Shown piece after piece: positions 34,517-43,480 of a stretch of 64,000 bases of DNA (the stretch's first letter is position 1; every line of letters begins with the position of its first letter). The position numbers and the translations under genes are program-made. The stretch spans positions 1-64,000 of the forward strand of contig CAMCNO010000001.1 in assembly GCA_945876285.1 (NCBI GenBank), in the 5' to 3' direction. This DNA is from an uncultured Clostridia bacterium. GTDB lineage: Bacteria; Bacillota; Clostridia; Oscillospirales; Oscillospiraceae. The notes below the pieces were generated by a model. That model searched no databases, was not told where the DNA came from, and saw only the letters and a program-made list of their open reading frames with translations.

Positions 34517-36003
34517 GCCCGCAGCTTCTCCATACCGAGCTTCAGGCGGCGGAGGGTCTCCTCCTTGCCCAGGATGTGGCACAGCTCCACGGCACCGCCG
34601 GGGGTCACCAGCTTGCCGGCCACGGCGATGCGGACGGGCCACATCAGCGTGGCGTTTTTGACCTCCAGAGAGGCGGCCAGGTCGATAAGGGTGTCATGGA
34701 CGGAGTCCTGGGTCCAGTCGGAGATGGCCTCCAAGGCAGGGATGGCCTTTTCCAGCATGGCGAGAGACACCTCGGCATTGGTCTTGGACTTCTTGTTGGT
34801 GAAGAACTCCACGTCATAGTCGGGCAGGGCGTCGAAGAAGTCCACCTTCTCGGGGATGTCCGTCAGCCTTTCGCAGCGGGCCTGGAGCAGGGCAGCAATG
34901 GCGGCAGCGTCGATGACCGGATTCTTCACGCTCTGGCGGATATAGGGCTCAGCGACCTTGGCGAATTCCTCGGGTGCCAGGGCCCGTAGATAGGTGGCGT
35001 TGAAATAGGTCAGCTTCTCAATGTCAAAGATGGCGGGGGACTTGGAGATGCCCGCAATGTCGAAGGCCTCCACCAGTTCGTCGAGAGAGAAGATCTCCTG
35101 CTCACTTCGCTCGCCCTTGGGGGCCCAGCCCAGCAACGCCACGTAGTTCAAAATGGCGTCCGTCAGATAGCCCTGGGCTTTCAGGTCCTCGTAGGAGGGG
35201 TCGCCGTGGCGCTTGCTCATCTTGTTGTGCTGGTCCCGCATGACGGGGGAGCAGTGGACGTAGGTGGGAATCTCCCAGCCGAAGGCCTCGTACAGCAGGT
35301 TGTACTTGGGGGCGGAACTGAGGTATTCGCTGCCCCGGACCACATGGGTAATGCCCATCAGGTGGTCGTCCACCACGTTGGCGAAGTTGTAGGTGGGCAG
35401 GCCGTCCCGCTTCAGCAGCACCTGGTCGTCCAGCGTTTTGTTCTCCACGGTGATGTCGCCGAAGGAGACGTCGTGGAAAGTGGTGGTGCCCTCGTGGGGG
35501 ATGCGCTGGCGGATGACGTAGGGCTTGCCGGCGGCCAGATTGGCAGCCACCTCTTCGGCGCTCAGGTTGCGGCAGGGGTCGTCAGCCCGGTCAAAGTCGC
35601 CGGAGTCCTCCTCAGACTCGGCCTTTTCGCAGAAGCAGTAGTACGCAGCGCCTTTTTCCACCAGGAGCTGGGCGTAGGGCAGATACAGGTCCCGGCGCTG
35701 GGACTGGATATAGGGGCCGGTGGGGCCGCCCACATCGGGGCCCTCGTCGTGGGTCAGGCCGCACTCCGCCATGGTACGGTAGATGACGTCGGTGGCGCCT
35801 TCCACTAGACGGCCCTGGTCGGTGTCCTCGATGCGCAGGATAAAGGTGCCGTTATGGTGCCGCGCGATGAGCCAGGTGTACAGGGCGGTGCGCAGGTTGC
35901 CCACATGCATATAGCCGGTGGGGGAGGGAGCGAACCGGGTGCGGACCTTTCCCTTGGGAATGCGCTCTTCCATCTCTTCAAAGAATTTCATATCAAGTGC
36001 CAT
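34513..36003 (-). CDS. gltX: Glutamyl-tRNA synthetase
   Basis: A 496-aa class I synthetase. The HIGH-like motif is in APSPTGYMHVGNLRTA (about 25-40) and KMSKR follows in the second half of the Rossmann fold (NKMSKRHGD). A zinc-like Cys cluster (YCFCEK) lies near 130. Whether it also charges tRNA-Gln cannot be told. ATG 36003 follows GGAGGT by 6 nt. A consensus sigma-A promoter lies upstream, and no T-box was seen in the short leader. Confidence 0.96.
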   Translation of the reverse strand: MALDMKFFEEMEERIPKGKVRTRFAPSPTGYMHVGNLRTALYTWLIARHHNGTFILRIEDTDQGRLVEGATDVIYRTMAECGLTHDEGPDVGGPTGPYIQSQRRDLYLPYAQLLVEKGAAYYCFCEKAESEEDSGDFDRADDPCRNLSAEEVAANLAAGKPYVIRQRIPHEGTTTFHDVSFGDITVENKTLDDQVLLKRDGLPTYNFANVVDDHLMGITHVVRGSEYLSSAPKYNLLYEAFGWEIPTYVHCSPVMRDQHNKMSKRHGDPSYEDLKAQGYLTDAILNYVALLGWAPKGERSEQEIFSLDELVEAFDIAGISKSPAIFDIEKLTYFNATYLRALAPEEFAKVAEPYIRQSVKNPVIDAAAIAALLQARCERLTDIPEKVDFFDALPDYDVEFFTNKKSKTNAEVSLAMLEKAIPALEAISDWTQDSVHDTLIDLAASLEVKNATLMWPVRIAVAGKLVTPGGAVELCHILGKEETLRRLKLGMEKLRA

Positions 36004-36047
36004 GAAAGTACCTCCATGCCAAAATTTTACGCAATACAACAGGTTAC

Positions 36048-36076
36048 ATTATCATCATTTTGAGTGAAATTGTCAA
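36048..36076 (-). promoter_or_regulatory. Sigma-A promoter of the gltX operon
   Basis: Minus strand: TTGACA (36076-36071), 17 nt, GATAAT (36053-36048). Confidence 0.8.
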
Positions 36077-36133
36077 GGTATCCGGCGGCTTTTTCCGTGA
36101 AAGTACCTTGAATGGAAAAACGGTAAGAGGGAA

Positions 36134-36162
36134 TTGCACTTTCAAATGCTTCATGCTATAAT
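36134..36162 (+). promoter_or_regulatory. Sigma-A promoter of trpS
   Basis: TTGCAC (36134-36139), 17 nt, then the perfect -10 TATAAT (36157-36162), with an upstream TG. The leader is about 47 nt, too short for a T-box. Confidence 0.8.
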
Positions 36163-36215
36163 ACCCTAGTTAGATTACCGCCTTTTCGACGGTACTGAAC
36201 AGCGAGGTGCGATTT

Positions 36216-37217
36216 ATGGAAAACGAGACTCGGAAAAAAAGAATTTTCAGCGGTATTCAGCCCAGCGGCGAATTGACCTTAGGTTCTTACATGGGCGCCA
36301 TCAAGAACTGGGTGGCCCTCCAGGACGAATATGACTGCATTTACTGCATCGTGGATATGCACGCCATCACTGTCCGCCAGAATCCGGCGGAGCTGCGCCG
36401 CCGTTCCGTGGCACAGCTGGCCCAATATATTGCCTGCGGCCTGGACCCGGAGAAGAACATCATGTTCATCCAGAGCCATGTACCCCAGCACGCGGAGCTG
36501 AGCTGGATTTTGGGCTGCTATACCCAGTTTGGCGAGCTGAGCCGCATGACCCAGTTCAAGCAGAAGTCCCAGCAGCACGCGGACAACATCACCGCCGGCC
36601 TGTTTACTTATCCCGTTCTGATGGCGGCGGATATCCTGCTGTACCAGGCGGACCTGGTGCCGGTGGGTGAGGACCAGCGGCAGCATGTGGAGCTGACCCG
36701 TGACATCGCCCAGCGCTTCAACGGCGTGTACAGCGACACCTTTACCCTGCCGGAGGCCTTCATTCCCAAGATGGGTGCCCGTATCATGAGTTTGGGCAAT
36801 CCCGACAACAAGATGAGCAAGTCCGATCCCGACGGCTGCGTCTACCTGCTGGATAAGCCGGAGGAGATCCAGCGGAAGTTCAAGCGGGCTGTCACAGACA
36901 GCGAGACGGCTGTCCGTTATGATAAGGAAAACAAGCCCGGTGTCAGCAATCTGCTGACCATTTACTGCGCCGCCACCGGCAAGAGCATGGAAGAGGCTGA
37001 GGCGGAATTTGCCGGTCAGGGTTACGGTGTCTTTAAGCCCGCCGTGGCGGATGCTGTGGTGGAGCTGCTGCGCCCCATCCGGGAGGAATCCGAGCGGCTG
37101 ATGGCCGACAAGGCTTATCTGGAGAGCGTTTACCGGGAGGGCGCCCAGCGGGCCCAGCGGCTGGCTGACAGGACCCTCGCTAAGGTACAGAGAAAAGTCG
37201 GCTTTGCCGCCCGTTGA
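36216..37217 (+). CDS. trpS: Tryptophanyl-tRNA synthetase
   Basis: A 333-aa class I synthetase. The HIGH-equivalent is [17 protein letters not shown] (about 12-28), and [10 protein letters not shown] near 199 is the KMSKS loop. VDMHAIT and [20 protein letters not shown] bind Trp. ATG 36216 has GAGGTG at 7 nt; GTG 36207 is a less likely start. wecA follows after 12 nt, so they may be cotranscribed. Confidence 0.97.
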   Translation: MENETRKKRIFSGIQPSGELTLGSYMGAIKNWVALQDEYDCIYCIVDMHAITVRQNPAELRRRSVAQLAQYIACGLDPEKNIMFIQSHVPQHAELSWILGCYTQFGELSRMTQFKQKSQQHADNITAGLFTYPVLMAADILLYQADLVPVGEDQRQHVELTRDIAQRFNGVYSDTFTLPEAFIPKMGARIMSLGNPDNKMSKSDPDGCVYLLDKPEEIQRKFKRAVTDSETAVRYDKENKPGVSNLLTIYCAATGKSMEEAEAEFAGQGYGVFKPAVADAVVELLRPIREESERLMADKAYLESVYREGAQRAQRLADRTLAKVQRKVGFAAR

Positions 37218-37229
37218 TGGAGGAATGAG

Positions 37230-38351
37230 ATGTTACTGGACAATCAACTGATCGCCTATGTGATGCTGGCGCTGCTGGTAGCGCTGGTGGTCAGCTTCCT
37301 GATGACGCCGGTAGTAAAGACCTTCGCCTATAAGGTCGGTGCCATCGATGTGCCGAAGGATGCCCGCCGGATGCATAAGACCCCCATTCCCCGGCTGGGA
37401 GGATTGGCTATTTTCATTGGCTTTATCGTCAGCATTCTGCTGTTCGTGAAGATCACGCCGGAGATGAAAAGCATCTTGCTGGGTGCGGTCATCATCGTGG
37501 TGCTGGGCGTGGTGGATGATATCATGGCCCTGCCGGCTCTGCTGAAATTTGTGGTGCAGATCGTGGCGGCCCTGATCCCCGCCCTCAGCGGCGTGCAGAT
37601 CATCGCGTTCTCCAACCCCAATATCTTTTCGGACAACCTCTACTGGGTGCTGGGGAACCTGTCCATTCCGTTTACGGTGCTGTGGATCGTGGCGATCACC
37701 AACTCCGTGAACCTGATCGACGGCCTGGACGGTCTGGCCAACGGCGTTTCTGCCATCTCGGCTACGACCATGCTGGTCATCGCCCTGGTGGGCGGCCAGA
37801 GCCAGGTGGCCATTGTTCTGGCTGCGCTGGTGGGAGGCTGTGTGGGGTTCATGCCCTATAACATGAACCCCGCCAAGATGTTCATGGGAGACACGGGAGC
37901 CACGTTCCTGGGCTACATTCTGGCGACCATGTCCATTCAGGGCCTGTTCAAGTATTACGCGGTCATCTCCTTCGTGGTGCCGTTCCTGATTTTGGGCCTG
38001 CCTATTTTTGATACCTCTTTTGCGTTTATCCGGCGTATTGCACACGGGCAGAGCCCCATGCACGCCGACCGGAGCCATATCCATCATCGGCTTATCGACA
38101 TGGGCCTGAATCAGAAACAGGCGGTGGCGACGCTGTATGTCATTTCCGCTATTCTGGGCCTTTCCGCCGTGGTGCTGACCACCGGCGGCGAGCAGAAGGC
38201 CATGCTGCTGTTTTTGACGCTGTGCATCGTTGCGGTGGTAGCCGCTCAGGTGGTATTCCCCAAGGAGGTCCGTGAGGAGCTGCATGAGGAACTGGAGGAG
38301 CTGAAAGAGCACGGCCATCACACGGAAGAGAAGAAGGACGGAGAAGCGTAA
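37230..38351 (+). CDS. wecA: Undecaprenyl-phosphate N-acetylhexosamine-1-phosphate transferase (WecA/TagO family)
   Basis: A 373-aa membrane enzyme with about ten or eleven helices that loads GlcNAc-1-P (or a related sugar) onto undecaprenyl phosphate. It has the family motifs VDDIMALPALLKF (DD of the Mg site), SVNLIDGLDGLANG, FMGDTGATFLG, and the WecA/TagO-type HADRSHIHHRL rather than the MraY ending. The C-terminus is a charged His/Glu-rich tail. It overlaps wecB by 1 nt, so both work in one pathway for a wall polymer or teichoic acid linkage unit. Confidence 0.93.
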   Translation: MLLDNQLIAYVMLALLVALVVSFLMTPVVKTFAYKVGAIDVPKDARRMHKTPIPRLGGLAIFIGFIVSILLFVKITPEMKSILLGAVIIVVLGVVDDIMALPALLKFVVQIVAALIPALSGVQIIAFSNPNIFSDNLYWVLGNLSIPFTVLWIVAITNSVNLIDGLDGLANGVSAISATTMLVIALVGGQSQVAIVLAALVGGCVGFMPYNMNPAKMFMGDTGATFLGYILATMSIQGLFKYYAVISFVVPFLILGLPIFDTSFAFIRRIAHGQSPMHADRSHIHHRLIDMGLNQKQAVATLYVISAILGLSAVVLTTGGEQKAMLLFLTLCIVAVVAAQVVFPKEVREELHEELEELKEHGHHTEEKKDGEA

Positions 38352-39496
38352 TGGACAAGCTACGTATTATGAGCGTCTTCGGCACCCGGCCGGAGGCTAT
38401 CAAGATGTGCCCGCTGGTGAAGGAGCTTGCTTCCCGCCCGGAGATCGAAAGCCTCTGCTGCGTCACCGCCCAGCACCGTCAGATGCTGGACAGCGTGCTG
38501 GAGGTCTTTGACCTGAAGCCGGACTGGGACCTGGACATCATGACCCCCCGGCAGACCCTGTCCACCATTACCAGCAAGTGCCTGCTGGGCATGGACGAGG
38601 CCATTGATGCCTTGAAGCCGGATATGATTTTGGTTCATGGCGATACATCCACGACCTTCGCGGGCGCTCTGTCCGCTTTTTACCATCAGGTGCCGGTGGG
38701 CCATGTGGAAGCCGGGCTGCGGACCTACGACAAGTATTCTCCCTTCCCGGAGGAAATGAACCGGAAAATGGTATCTGCCATTGCGGACCTGTATTTCTGC
38801 CCCACTGTGAACAACCGGGAGAATCTGGTGAAGGAGGGCATCACCAAGGGCCTGTTCGTTACCGGAAATACGGTCATCGACGCCCTGAAAACCACTGTGC
38901 GCAAAGACTATACTTTTGCCACGGAGGAACTGAATCACCTGCCCTACGGGGAGAAGAAGGTCATCCTGGTGACCTGCCACCGAAGGGAGAACTACGGGGA
39001 ACCCATGAAGCATATTATGCTGGCTCTGCGGCAAATTGCGGAGCAGCATGAGGATGTGGAGCTGGTGTATCCCGTTCATCTCAGCCCCGTGGTTCGGGAG
39101 GCTGTGGACAAGTACCTGCGGGGCGCGCCCCGGGTCCACCTGATCGACCCGCTGCCCGCCGACGAGATGCATAATCTCATGGCCCGGTGCTATATGGTGA
39201 TGACGGACTCCGGCGGTCTGCAGGAGGAGGCGCCCGCCCTGGGCAAGCCTGTCCTAGTGCTGCGCCGGGAGACGGAGCGGCCCGAGGCTGTGGCCGCGGG
39301 GACTGTGAAGCTGGCCGGCGTGGTGCAGGATGACATTGTCACCATGGCAGAGCGGCTGATCTGCGACAAGGCTGCTTATGCCAAGATGGCCCATGCGGTC
39401 AATCCCTACGGCGATGGCAATGCCTGCCGCCGTATCGCAGATGCGATCCTATGGCACTTTGGCCGGGGTGAGAAGCCGGAGGACTATCTGGCTTAA
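38351..39496 (+). CDS. wecB: UDP-N-acetylglucosamine 2-epimerase (non-hydrolysing)
   Basis: A 381-aa GT-B-like epimerase (WecB/MnaA) making UDP-ManNAc from UDP-GlcNAc. Landmarks are FGTRPEAIKMCPLVKEL at the N-terminus, VHGDTSTTFAGALSAFY, GHVEAGLRT, and DSGGLQEEAPALGKPVLVLR near 284. With WecA next to it, the pair supplies the first lipid-linked sugar and ManNAc, as for a teichoic acid linkage disaccharide. Confidence 0.95.
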   Translation: MDKLRIMSVFGTRPEAIKMCPLVKELASRPEIESLCCVTAQHRQMLDSVLEVFDLKPDWDLDIMTPRQTLSTITSKCLLGMDEAIDALKPDMILVHGDTSTTFAGALSAFYHQVPVGHVEAGLRTYDKYSPFPEEMNRKMVSAIADLYFCPTVNNRENLVKEGITKGLFVTGNTVIDALKTTVRKDYTFATEELNHLPYGEKKVILVTCHRRENYGEPMKHIMLALRQIAEQHEDVELVYPVHLSPVVREAVDKYLRGAPRVHLIDPLPADEMHNLMARCYMVMTDSGGLQEEAPALGKPVLVLRRETERPEAVAAGTVKLAGVVQDDIVTMAERLICDKAAYAKMAHAVNPYGDGNACRRIADAILWHFGRGEKPEDYLA

Positions 39497-39526
39497 CTGG
39501 CAGACCCAAAAGGAAGGAGGGCAGGC

Positions 39527-40273
39527 GTGGAGAAACGGAAACTGAAATGGCTCACCTGGGGCATCGTGATTTTTATGGTACTTGCGGTGGGATTGATGCT
39601 CAGTGGGACCCTGCGCCGAACTGCCCATATCACACTGCCGGAGCCGCAGTCCTCTGCAGAGCAGAGCGGCGAAACTCCCGGGACGGCGGATGGCGCACTG
39701 ACAGTGATCGAAGTCACGCCGTCCACTGTCCAGGCTGCCATTGAGACCTTGGCCCGGCCCGAGACCTACCGGCGCACAGTCACTGTGGAGCAGCTCTGGA
39801 GCGGTGGCGCTGGCTCTTATGAGGTAATGGTGACTGTGAACGGCCCCTGGACGCGAACAGACAGGACCATGCCGGATGGCCGGGTGCGGCATACCATGAC
39901 CGGCCCGGAACAGGTCTATATCTGGTATAACAGCGAGAAGAACGTCTACTCCAGCCATGTGGGAGTGGTCTCCGCTGATGCGGAACAGTCTATCCCCACC
40001 TATGAGGATATTTTGGAACTGCCTCCGGGGCAAATTAGTACCGCGGATTATCGGACGATCTCCGGCGTGGACTGCATCTATGTGGAAACGGCGGAAGACG
40101 ATGGGGGATATGTGCTGCGCTATTGGGTCAGTGTGGATACCGGCCTTTTGACAATGGCGGAGAAGCTGGAAAGAGGCTCCACGGTGTACCGTATGGCCGC
40201 TTTATCGGTGGAGCAGACCAGCGTCACAGAGGATAGCTTCCGCCTGCCAGACGGAACATCCGTTTTGAATTAA
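39527..40273 (+). CDS. Single-pass membrane protein of unknown function
   Basis: A 248-aa protein not assigned to a family. It has a positively charged N-terminus, one membrane helix (about 9-27), a Ser/Glu/Pro-rich linker (36-58), and then an extracytoplasmic beta-rich domain (YEVMVTVNGPWTRTDRTM, VYIWYNSEKNVYSS, VLRYWVSVDTGLL). The repeated beta hairpins and the dependence on a threaded substrate-like shape recall LolA/RseB-type folds, but this is only an impression. The start is GTG 39527 after AAGGAAGGAGG. It lies 30 nt after wecB and may be cotranscribed; it ends at a bidirectional terminator. Confidence 0.7.
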   Translation: MEKRKLKWLTWGIVIFMVLAVGLMLSGTLRRTAHITLPEPQSSAEQSGETPGTADGALTVIEVTPSTVQAAIETLARPETYRRTVTVEQLWSGGAGSYEVMVTVNGPWTRTDRTMPDGRVRHTMTGPEQVYIWYNSEKNVYSSHVGVVSADAEQSIPTYEDILELPPGQISTADYRTISGVDCIYVETAEDDGGYVLRYWVSVDTGLLTMAEKLERGSTVYRMAALSVEQTSVTEDSFRLPDGTSVLN

Positions 40274-40281
40274 AAATCAGG

Positions 40282-40313
40282 AAACGCACGCTGATCACAT
40301 ACAGCGTGCGTTT
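40282..40313. terminator. Bidirectional terminator
   Basis: AAACGCACGCTG (40282-40293) pairs with CAGCGTGCGTTT (40302-40313). Convergent genes end on both sides. Confidence 0.85.
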
Positions 40314-40317
40314 CATT

Positions 40318-40644
40318 TTACAAAATGAGCAGCAGCCCCAGCGCGACCAGAAGCTCCTCGTCGGCGTCCTCCTTGAACAGGAAGAACAGGATCACCAACA
40401 GCAGCAGGTCTCCTGTATCCACGCGGTCCAGGTGAAGCTGGTCCAGCAGGTGCCGGAGAAAGCCAGTCAGTCCGTCGATGGTCCGGCCGCCCGGCGGGGG
40501 AGGTGGAGGCGGTTCCCGGTGAGGAGGCTTCTGCTGGGGCTGTTGTTTCGGCTCCGGCGGCGGGGGAGGTGCCCCGTGGCTTTTCTCCTCCTGGGGGACA
40601 CGGGTGTATGCTCCGTTGTCATTGCGGATGTAGCGGTTATACAT
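40318..40644 (-). CDS. Proline-rich small protein with hydrophobic acidic C-terminus
   Basis: A 108-aa protein of no recognised family. It has a Tyr/Asn/Arg-rich start (MYNRYIRNDNGAY), a proline- and glutamine-rich middle with two polyproline runs (about 25-52), and a C-terminal segment DTGDLLLLVILFFLFKEDAD then ELLVALGLLLIL. That end resembles a short motif (DxDDLLLLALIxLLxxE...) I recall in small clostridial proteins, often spore-linked. The hydrophobic part may insert in or lie on a membrane. It is the last of three consecutive minus-strand small genes (spacing 3 nt and 24 nt), which suggests one operon and one shared process. Confidence 0.65.
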   Translation of the reverse strand: MYNRYIRNDNGAYTRVPQEEKSHGAPPPPPEPKQQPQQKPPHREPPPPPPPGGRTIDGLTGFLRHLLDQLHLDRVDTGDLLLLVILFFLFKEDADEELLVALGLLLIL

Positions 40645-40647
40645 CCA

Positions 40648-41076
40648 TCATCCCTCCCATCCCGACAGGAATTTCTTTCCCAGGTGGAACAGGCGGGCCA
40701 GCTGCAGCGCCCGCTCGATCTTCTCCTGGCGGTCCGGCTTCAGGTAGGGCCGCAGGGCGTAGAGAAGCTGCCGGGCATTGGAGTCGTTCTGACTGCCGAG
40801 CTCCTGGATAAGCGGAAGGAGCTTCGTCAGCATCGCCGGGTCCATGCCGCCGGTCAGGCCGGAAAGGGCTGCGAGTGGATTGCTGCCTTGGGACGCTGCC
40901 TGCTGGACCGGCGGTGGGGGAGGCGGGGGGAAAGGCTGTTGTGGTGGAGCCTGCGGAACCTGCTGTGAAGGCTGCTGTGCCTGCCCGCCGGAAAGGGATT
41001 GGGCCATCTGCATGATTTGAGCCATGGCTTCCGGGTTGGACAGCAGGCTGTTCAGTTTATCATCAAATTCCGCCAT
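40648..41076 (-). CDS. Gln/Pro-rich helical protein of unknown function
   Basis: A 142-aa protein. The N-terminal helix AEFDDKLNSLLSNPEAMAQI recalls the STI1/Sec-like short repeats (SNPEAMAQIMQMAQ) also present in the upstream neighbour. A low-complexity Q/P stretch (about 38-62, with seven Pro in a row) follows, then a helical C-terminus ending in basic residues (DRQEKIERALQLARLFHLGK). ATG 41076 is chosen with AAGGGG upstream. Part of the three-gene cluster; function unknown. Confidence 0.68.
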   Translation of the reverse strand: MAEFDDKLNSLLSNPEAMAQIMQMAQSLSGGQAQQPSQQVPQAPPQQPFPPPPPPPVQQAASQGSNPLAALSGLTGGMDPAMLTKLLPLIQELGSQNDSNARQLLYALRPYLKPDRQEKIERALQLARLFHLGKKFLSGWEG

Positions 41077-41100
41077 AAATGCCAACCCCTTATTTCTCAG

Positions 41101-41358
41101 TTATTTTTGGACAGCCTTGTTGATGCGCTGTACCAGCTCAGCGCCGCCGGGGCTTTGCATGACCTGGTTCACCATCCGCACCATTTCCGACGGGTCGCCC
41201 TTCGCCGCGGATTGAACGGCCCGCTGCAGTCCTGCGCCCCGGTCTCCCTGGGTCAGCATGTTCATCAGCGCCTGCCCGTCACGGGACTGCATCAGTGCCT
41301 GGAGCATGGCGGGATTTGATTTTAACTGCTCTACCATGCGAGCGGTCTTCTCATCCAT
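41101..41358 (-). CDS. Small helical protein with STI1-like repeat segments
   Basis: An 85-aa, all-helical protein: MDEKTARMVEQLKSNPAML, then QSRDGQALMNMLTQGDRGAG and a C-terminal SPGGAELVQRINKAVQK. The patterns SNPAML-ALMQSRDGQALMNML and MVRMVNQVMQSPGGAELVQ look like a duplicated motif also related to the next gene. ATG 41358 follows GGAGG by 7 nt. It is the first gene of the three-gene set. No function is known to me. Confidence 0.68.
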   Translation of the reverse strand: MDEKTARMVEQLKSNPAMLQALMQSRDGQALMNMLTQGDRGAGLQRAVQSAAKGDPSEMVRMVNQVMQSPGGAELVQRINKAVQK

Positions 41359-41410
41359 AAGTATCCTCCTCACGGTCAGAATCTTTATGCCAGTATATGA
41401 GCGTGGACAA

Positions 41411-41441
41411 AAAAACGTGCCTGTGCTTCCGCACAGGCACG
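41411..41441 (-). terminator. Terminator after nth (minus strand)
   Basis: CGTGCCTGTGC (41416-41426) pairs with GCACAGGCACG (41431-41441). On the minus strand the stem is followed by a run of seven T. Confidence 0.88.
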
Positions 41442-41445
41442 AAAA

Positions 41446-42087
41446 TCAATTCTTTTTTCCCTTGGCGGTGTCACAGTCCTTCGCCAGAGGACAGCCCTCA
41501 CATTTGGGGCTGCGGGCGGTGCAGGTGTCTCTGCCAAAGAGAACCATGCGGTGGCAGAAGTCGCTGGACTCCTTAGGCGGGATGCACTGGCGGAGCTGCC
41601 GCTCCACCTGGAGGGGGTCCTTGGAGCCATCTGTGATGCCCAGGCGCCCGGTGATGCGGATGCAGTGGGTGTCGCAGACATAGCCCTCCTGACCGAAGAT
41701 GTCGCCCAGGATAAGGTTGGCGGTCTTTCGGCCTACGCCGGGCAGGGCGGTCAGTTCCTCCATAGTGCCGGGGACCTTGCCGCCGTGCTTTTCCAGAAGC
41801 TGCTGGGCGCAGGCCACCAGGTCGCGGGCTTTGCCGTTAAAGAACCCGCAGGAGTGGATGTACTCGCCGACTTCCTTGGGGTCGGCCTCCGCGAAGCTCT
41901 CCAGAGTAGGGAACCGCTCAAACAGGGCGGGAGTCACCTTGTTCACCCGTTCGTCCGTGCACTGGGCGGAAAGCCGCACGGCAAACAGCAGCTCGTAGTC
42001 CTTTTCGTATTGCAATGAGCACAGGGCGTCAGGATAGATGCCCTTCAGTGTTTCGATGATCCGCTTGACAGCGGCCTTGGATTTCAT
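41446..42087 (-). CDS. nth: Endonuclease III (DNA glycosylase/AP lyase)
   Basis: A 213-aa base-excision repair enzyme that removes oxidised pyrimidines. The helix-hairpin-helix LPGVGRKTANLILG (about 115-128) contains the catalytic Lys121, and Asp139 follows in VCDTHC. The 4Fe-4S loop is intact (C189, C196, C199, C205; spacing 6-2-5). ATG 42087 follows AGAGGTG; an upstream ATG (42129) lacks an RBS. It is divergent from rarA. Confidence 0.95.
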   Translation of the reverse strand: MKSKAAVKRIIETLKGIYPDALCSLQYEKDYELLFAVRLSAQCTDERVNKVTPALFERFPTLESFAEADPKEVGEYIHSCGFFNGKARDLVACAQQLLEKHGGKVPGTMEELTALPGVGRKTANLILGDIFGQEGYVCDTHCIRITGRLGITDGSKDPLQVERQLRQCIPPKESSDFCHRMVLFGRDTCTARSPKCEGCPLAKDCDTAKGKKN

Positions 42088-42211
42088 GGCTATCACCTCT
42101 TGCTGACAGAATATCATAAACTTCGGCAAAAGACCAGTGAAAAAACCATGGTAATTGTGCTGCGAATATGGTAAAATACAAATTCAGACATGACAGAAAG
42201 GAGGACACGCT

Positions 42212-43480
42212 ATGCAGCGTCCCCTTGCGGATGAGATACGGCCTAAAACGCTGGACGAGGTGGTGGGACAGCGGCACTTGCTGGCCCCCGGCGCGGTCCT
42301 CCGCCGTTTGATCGAGAAGGGTACCGATGCCAACATGGTCTTTTACGGTCCCTCCGGCACCGGAAAGACCACCATCGCCAATATCATTGCGGAAAAGACC
42401 AACAAGACACTGTACCGCCTCAACGCCACCACGGCATCCTTACAGGATATCAAGGACATTATCGCCGATGTGGGCACTCTCCTGGCCCCCGGTGGTGTGC
42501 TGCTGTATCTGGATGAGATTCAATACTTCAATAAAAAGCAGCAGCAAAGCCTGCTGGAATTCATGGAGAACGGGAAGCTGACACTGATCGCCTCCACCAC
42601 GGAGAATCCCTATTTTTACGTGTACAGCGCCCTGCTGTCCCGCAGTACCGTATTCGAGTTCAAGGCTGTGACTGCGGAGGAGGCGGAACCCGCCGTCCTC
42701 AGGGCACTGAACATCGAAAAGGAGCGCAGCTCCCTGCCGCTGGAGTGGGAGGAGAACGTACCGATACAGATTGCCACGGCCTGCGGCGGCGACGTGCGGA
42801 AAGCCATCAATGCTGTGGAGCTGCTTTGTCAGGCGGCAGTACCGAAGAAGGGAAAGCTATATCTGACAAGTGACGATACTTCACAGGTATCACAGCGCAG
42901 CGCCATGCGCTACGACCGGGACGGCGACGCCCACTACGATATCCTCTCCGCCCTCCAAAAGTCCATCCGGGGCAGCGACCCCGACGCGGCCGTCCACTAT
43001 CTGGGCCGCCTGCTGGAGGCGGGAGACCTGCTGTCTCCCTGCCGCCGGCTGCTGGTCATTGCCGCAGAGGATGTGGGCCTTGCTTATCCCATGGCTATCG
43101 CCATCACAAAAGCCTGCGTGGATTCCGCTTTGCAGGTTGGACTGCCGGAGGCCCGGCTGCCCTTGGCGGAGGCGGCTATTTTACTTGCCACCGCACCGAA
43201 GTCCAACACCGCCCACAACGCCATCATTGCCGCCATGGATGATCTGAAAAAGGGAAAGAGCGGCGATATTCCCCGGTGTCTGCAAAATGTTCACGCCGAT
43301 ACCACCGGTTTTGACAACCAGCAGCACTACCTGTATCCCCATAACTTCCCCAACCGCTGGGTGGAGCAGCAGTATTTGCCGGATGTTTTGAAGAATGCCA
43401 AATACTACGAATGGGGCGATAACAAGACGGAACAGGCTGCGAAAGCCTATTGGGAGAAAATTAAGGGACGGGAACTGTAA
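42212..43480 (+). CDS. rarA: Replication-associated recombination ATPase RarA (MgsA)
   Basis: A 422-aa AAA+ ATPase of the RarA/MgsA/WRNIP1 clamp-loader-like family, acting at stalled forks. Landmarks are the N-terminal RPKTLDEVVGQRHLL, Walker A GPSGTGKTTIANII (near 48), Walker B YLDEIQYFNKKQQ and sensor 1 STTENPYF. The C-terminal tetramerisation domain ends YLYPHNFPNRWVEQQYLP. AAAGGAGG precedes the ATG. Its last 20 nt overlap the convergent S1 gene. Confidence 0.95.
   Translation: MQRPLADEIRPKTLDEVVGQRHLLAPGAVLRRLIEKGTDANMVFYGPSGTGKTTIANIIAEKTNKTLYRLNATTASLQDIKDIIADVGTLLAPGGVLLYLDEIQYFNKKQQQSLLEFMENGKLTLIASTTENPYFYVYSALLSRSTVFEFKAVTAEEAEPAVLRALNIEKERSSLPLEWEENVPIQIATACGGDVRKAINAVELLCQAAVPKKGKLYLTSDDTSQVSQRSAMRYDRDGDAHYDILSALQKSIRGSDPDAAVHYLGRLLEAGDLLSPCRRLLVIAAEDVGLAYPMAIAITKACVDSALQVGLPEARLPLAEAAILLATAPKSNTAHNAIIAAMDDLKKGKSGDIPRCLQNVHADTTGFDNQQHYLYPHNFPNRWVEQQYLPDVLKNAKYYEWGDNKTEQAAKAYWEKIKGREL

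Noticed and set aside
42155-42177. Promoter of rarA from TTGTGC and TAAAAT
   Set aside because: Spacing of 11 nt is too short, and no other -35 matches; TAAAAT with TGG upstream may be an extended -10, but support is weak.
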